From positions 3,968,001 to 4,032,000 of the forward strand of contig OZ220465.1 of the NCBI GenBank assembly GCA_965115815.1: a stretch of 64,000 nucleotides of DNA, written 5' to 3'. Made by a program: the position numbers and the translations under genes. Source of the DNA: VXPW01 sp965115815 (GTDB lineage Bacteria; Pseudomonadota; Alphaproteobacteria; TMED109). Shown one piece after another: positions 62,604-64,000 of the stretch; the first letter of the stretch is position 1, and each line of letters begins with the position of its first letter. The notes beneath the pieces were generated by a model. That model worked only from the letters and a program-made list of their open reading frames with translations, was not told where the DNA came from and did no database searches.

Positions 62604-64000
62604 GCAACACTGTGCCGTCTTCCGAGACGCACCCCGCTTTCGAGGAGAACTTCGACGAGCTGTTCGCGGCGTCGATCGCCGCTTCCGACAAACGTGAGGG
62701 CACGGTGGTGATCGGCAAGGTCATCGCCGTGGAGAACGATGCGGCCGTCATTGACGTCGGCCTGAAGGCCGAGGGCCGGGTGCCGTTCCGGGAGTTCGTC
62801 GCCCACGGCCACGGCAGCGCACCGGCGGTCGGGGACGAGGTCGAGGTGTTTCTCGACCGCATCGAGAACCGGAACGGCGAAGCGGTGCTGTCGCGCGACC
62901 GGGCGCGGCGCGAGCAGGCGTGGTCCGACCTCGAAGGGGCCTTCGAAGCCAAGGCCCAGGTCACCGGAATCATCTGGGGGCGGGTCAAGGGCGGATACAC
63001 CGTCGACCTGCAGGGCGCCAGCGCGTTCCTGCCCCGGAGCCAAGTGGACCTGCGGCCGGTTCGGGACGCTCAGCACCTGTTCGGCACCGAGCAGCCCTTC
63101 TACATCCTGAAGATGGACCGCCGGCGCGGCAACATCGTCATCTCCCGGCGCGCGGTTCTCGAGGAAACCCGGGCGGAAGCGCGGGCGGAACTGATCTCGA
63201 CCCTCAAGGAGGGGCAGATCCTCGACGGGGTGGTCAAGAACATCACCGAATACGGCGCCTTCGTCGACCTCGGCGAGGTCGACGGACTGCTGCACGTGGC
63301 CGACATGAGCTGGCGGCGCGTGCACCATCCGAGCGAGGTCGTCTCCGTCGGGCAGAAACTGCGCGTGCAGGTCGTGCGCTTCAACCCGTCCACGCAACGG
63401 ATCAGCCTCGGGATCAAGCAGCTGGAAGCGGACCCCTGGGAAGGAGTGGTCGAGAAGTACCCGAAGGGCACGAAATTCCGGGGGCGGGTGACGAACATCA
63501 CCGACTACGGCGCGTTCGTCGAACTCGAGCCCGGAATCGAGGGTCTGGTCCACATCTCGGAGATGAGCTGGACCCGCAAGAACGTGCCGCCGGCGAAGCT
63601 GGTATCGACGAGCGAGGAGGTCGAGGTCATGATCCTCGGCGTCGACGCCGGCCGACGCCGCGTCAGCTTGGGGATGCGCCAGTGTGCCGGGAATCCGTGG
63701 GAGCAGTTCTCGGTCAACCACCCGGTGGGCAGCGTGATCGAGGGCGAGGTCCGGAACATCACGGAATTCGGGGTGTTCCTCGGACTGCCGGGCGACATCG
63801 ACGGCCTGGTCCACCTGAGCGACCTGGATGCCCTCCGCCCGGGCGAGGAGGCCATCAAGGAGTTCCGCAAGGGGGACCGGGTACGGGCGAAGGTGCTGGA
63901 AGTCGACGTCGAGAAGGAACGCATCAACCTCAGCACCCGACAGATCGAGGAGGAACGGGCGGCCGGGGCGCTGGCGCCGTATTCCCGGGGCCAGGTGGTT
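62600..64000 (+). CDS. rpsA: 30S ribosomal protein S1 (open at right edge)
   Basis: The ATG at 62600 overlaps the cmk stop, and the frame stays open to the end of the window (467 codons seen; S1 has about 560). S1 binds mRNA on the small subunit. The successive S1 (OB-fold) domains are visible: VIGKVIAVENDAAVIDVGLK (about 38-105), GIIWGRVKGGYTVDLQGASA, DGVVKNITEYGAFVDLGEVD, GRVTNITDYGAFVELEPGIE and GEVRNITEFGVFLGLPGDID. At least five domains are present in the window, a sixth can be expected beyond it. The preceding GGGAGATTCC contains a ribosome binding site inside the cmk end. Confidence 0.96.
   Translation, partial: MSNTVPSSETHPAFEENFDELFAASIAASDKREGTVVIGKVIAVENDAAVIDVGLKAEGRVPFREFVAHGHGSAPAVGDEVEVFLDRIENRNGEAVLSRDRARREQAWSDLEGAFEAKAQVTGIIWGRVKGGYTVDLQGASAFLPRSQVDLRPVRDAQHLFGTEQPFYILKMDRRRGNIVISRRAVLEETRAEARAELISTLKEGQILDGVVKNITEYGAFVDLGEVDGLLHVADMSWRRVHHPSEVVSVGQKLRVQVVRFNPSTQRISLGIKQLEADPWEGVVEKYPKGTKFRGRVTNITDYGAFVELEPGIEGLVHISEMSWTRKNVPPAKLVSTSEEVEVMILGVDAGRRRVSLGMRQCAGNPWEQFSVNHPVGSVIEGEVRNITEFGVFLGLPGDIDGLVHLSDLDALRPGEEAIKEFRKGDRVRAKVLEVDVEKERINLSTRQIEEERAAGALAPYSRGQVV

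Overview
The window looks like a chromosomal segment of a GC-rich alphaproteobacterium whose genome has been heavily invaded by insertion sequences. The lineage call rests on the right-end order aroA-cmk-rpsA with 4-nt start/stop overlaps, on the alphaproteobacterial type of SUV3-like helicase at the left end, and on TRAP, zinc-uptake and ABC1-kinase genes of proteobacterial type. It is an inference; no rRNA is present.

Layout. 1-2784: end of a YciI-like gene and a SUV3-like helicase. 2785-7632: mobile debris (a MITE, an ISNCY remnant, an IS5 transposase split by an IS630 copy, a broken RhuM/Fic gene) around one small membrane-anchored protein. 8025-13979: ordinary genes (msrA, sodium:solute symporter with a small partner, TPR protein, small membrane protein, ABC1 kinase). 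14190-17424: a broken DruA-transposase followed by a tight three-gene accessory cassette (TIGR04255 protein, helix-turn-helix protein, unknown 'SQTCD' protein). 17425-19534: MITE mosaic and znuBC. 19535-24510: MITEs, tRNA-Val(GAC), IS4 and IS66 remnants. 24511-26073: AAA-ATPase-like/PD-(D/E)XK protein. 26193-35824: nested transposons. 35850-43178: a metabolic island with a five-gene TRAP operon (including two DctP paralogues and a phytanoyl-CoA dioxygenase-like gene) divergent from an enolase-superfamily/di-haem oxidoreductase pair. 43628-44069: hicBA. 44183-58920: a second large nest of transposons. 59226-60083: a Panacea-domain protein plus a small membrane protein, a candidate toxin-antitoxin pair. 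60511-64000: aroA, cmk and rpsA (open at the right edge).

The most striking theme is the repeated presence of a DruA/DUF4338 domain (the family named after the Druantia anti-phage system) at the N-terminus of transposases from at least two unrelated DDE families: IS4 (three examples, two with an uninterrupted reading frame) and ISAs1 (two examples). There are three further DruA fragments. Elements of the two families are inserted into one another in both directions, with target-site duplications still readable, so these long fused elements have been mobile. Short internally deleted derivatives (MITEs) of several elements are also present, including one of a DruA-IS4 element.

Functional links: the TRAP transporter, the dioxygenase and the dehydratase/racemase-type enzyme probably handle one acidic substrate; ZnuBC supplies zinc but lacks a nearby znuA or zur; HicBA, the Panacea pair, the RhuM remnant and the 15062-17424 cassette form a scattered toxin-antitoxin/defence-type accessory load embedded in the transposon-rich parts.
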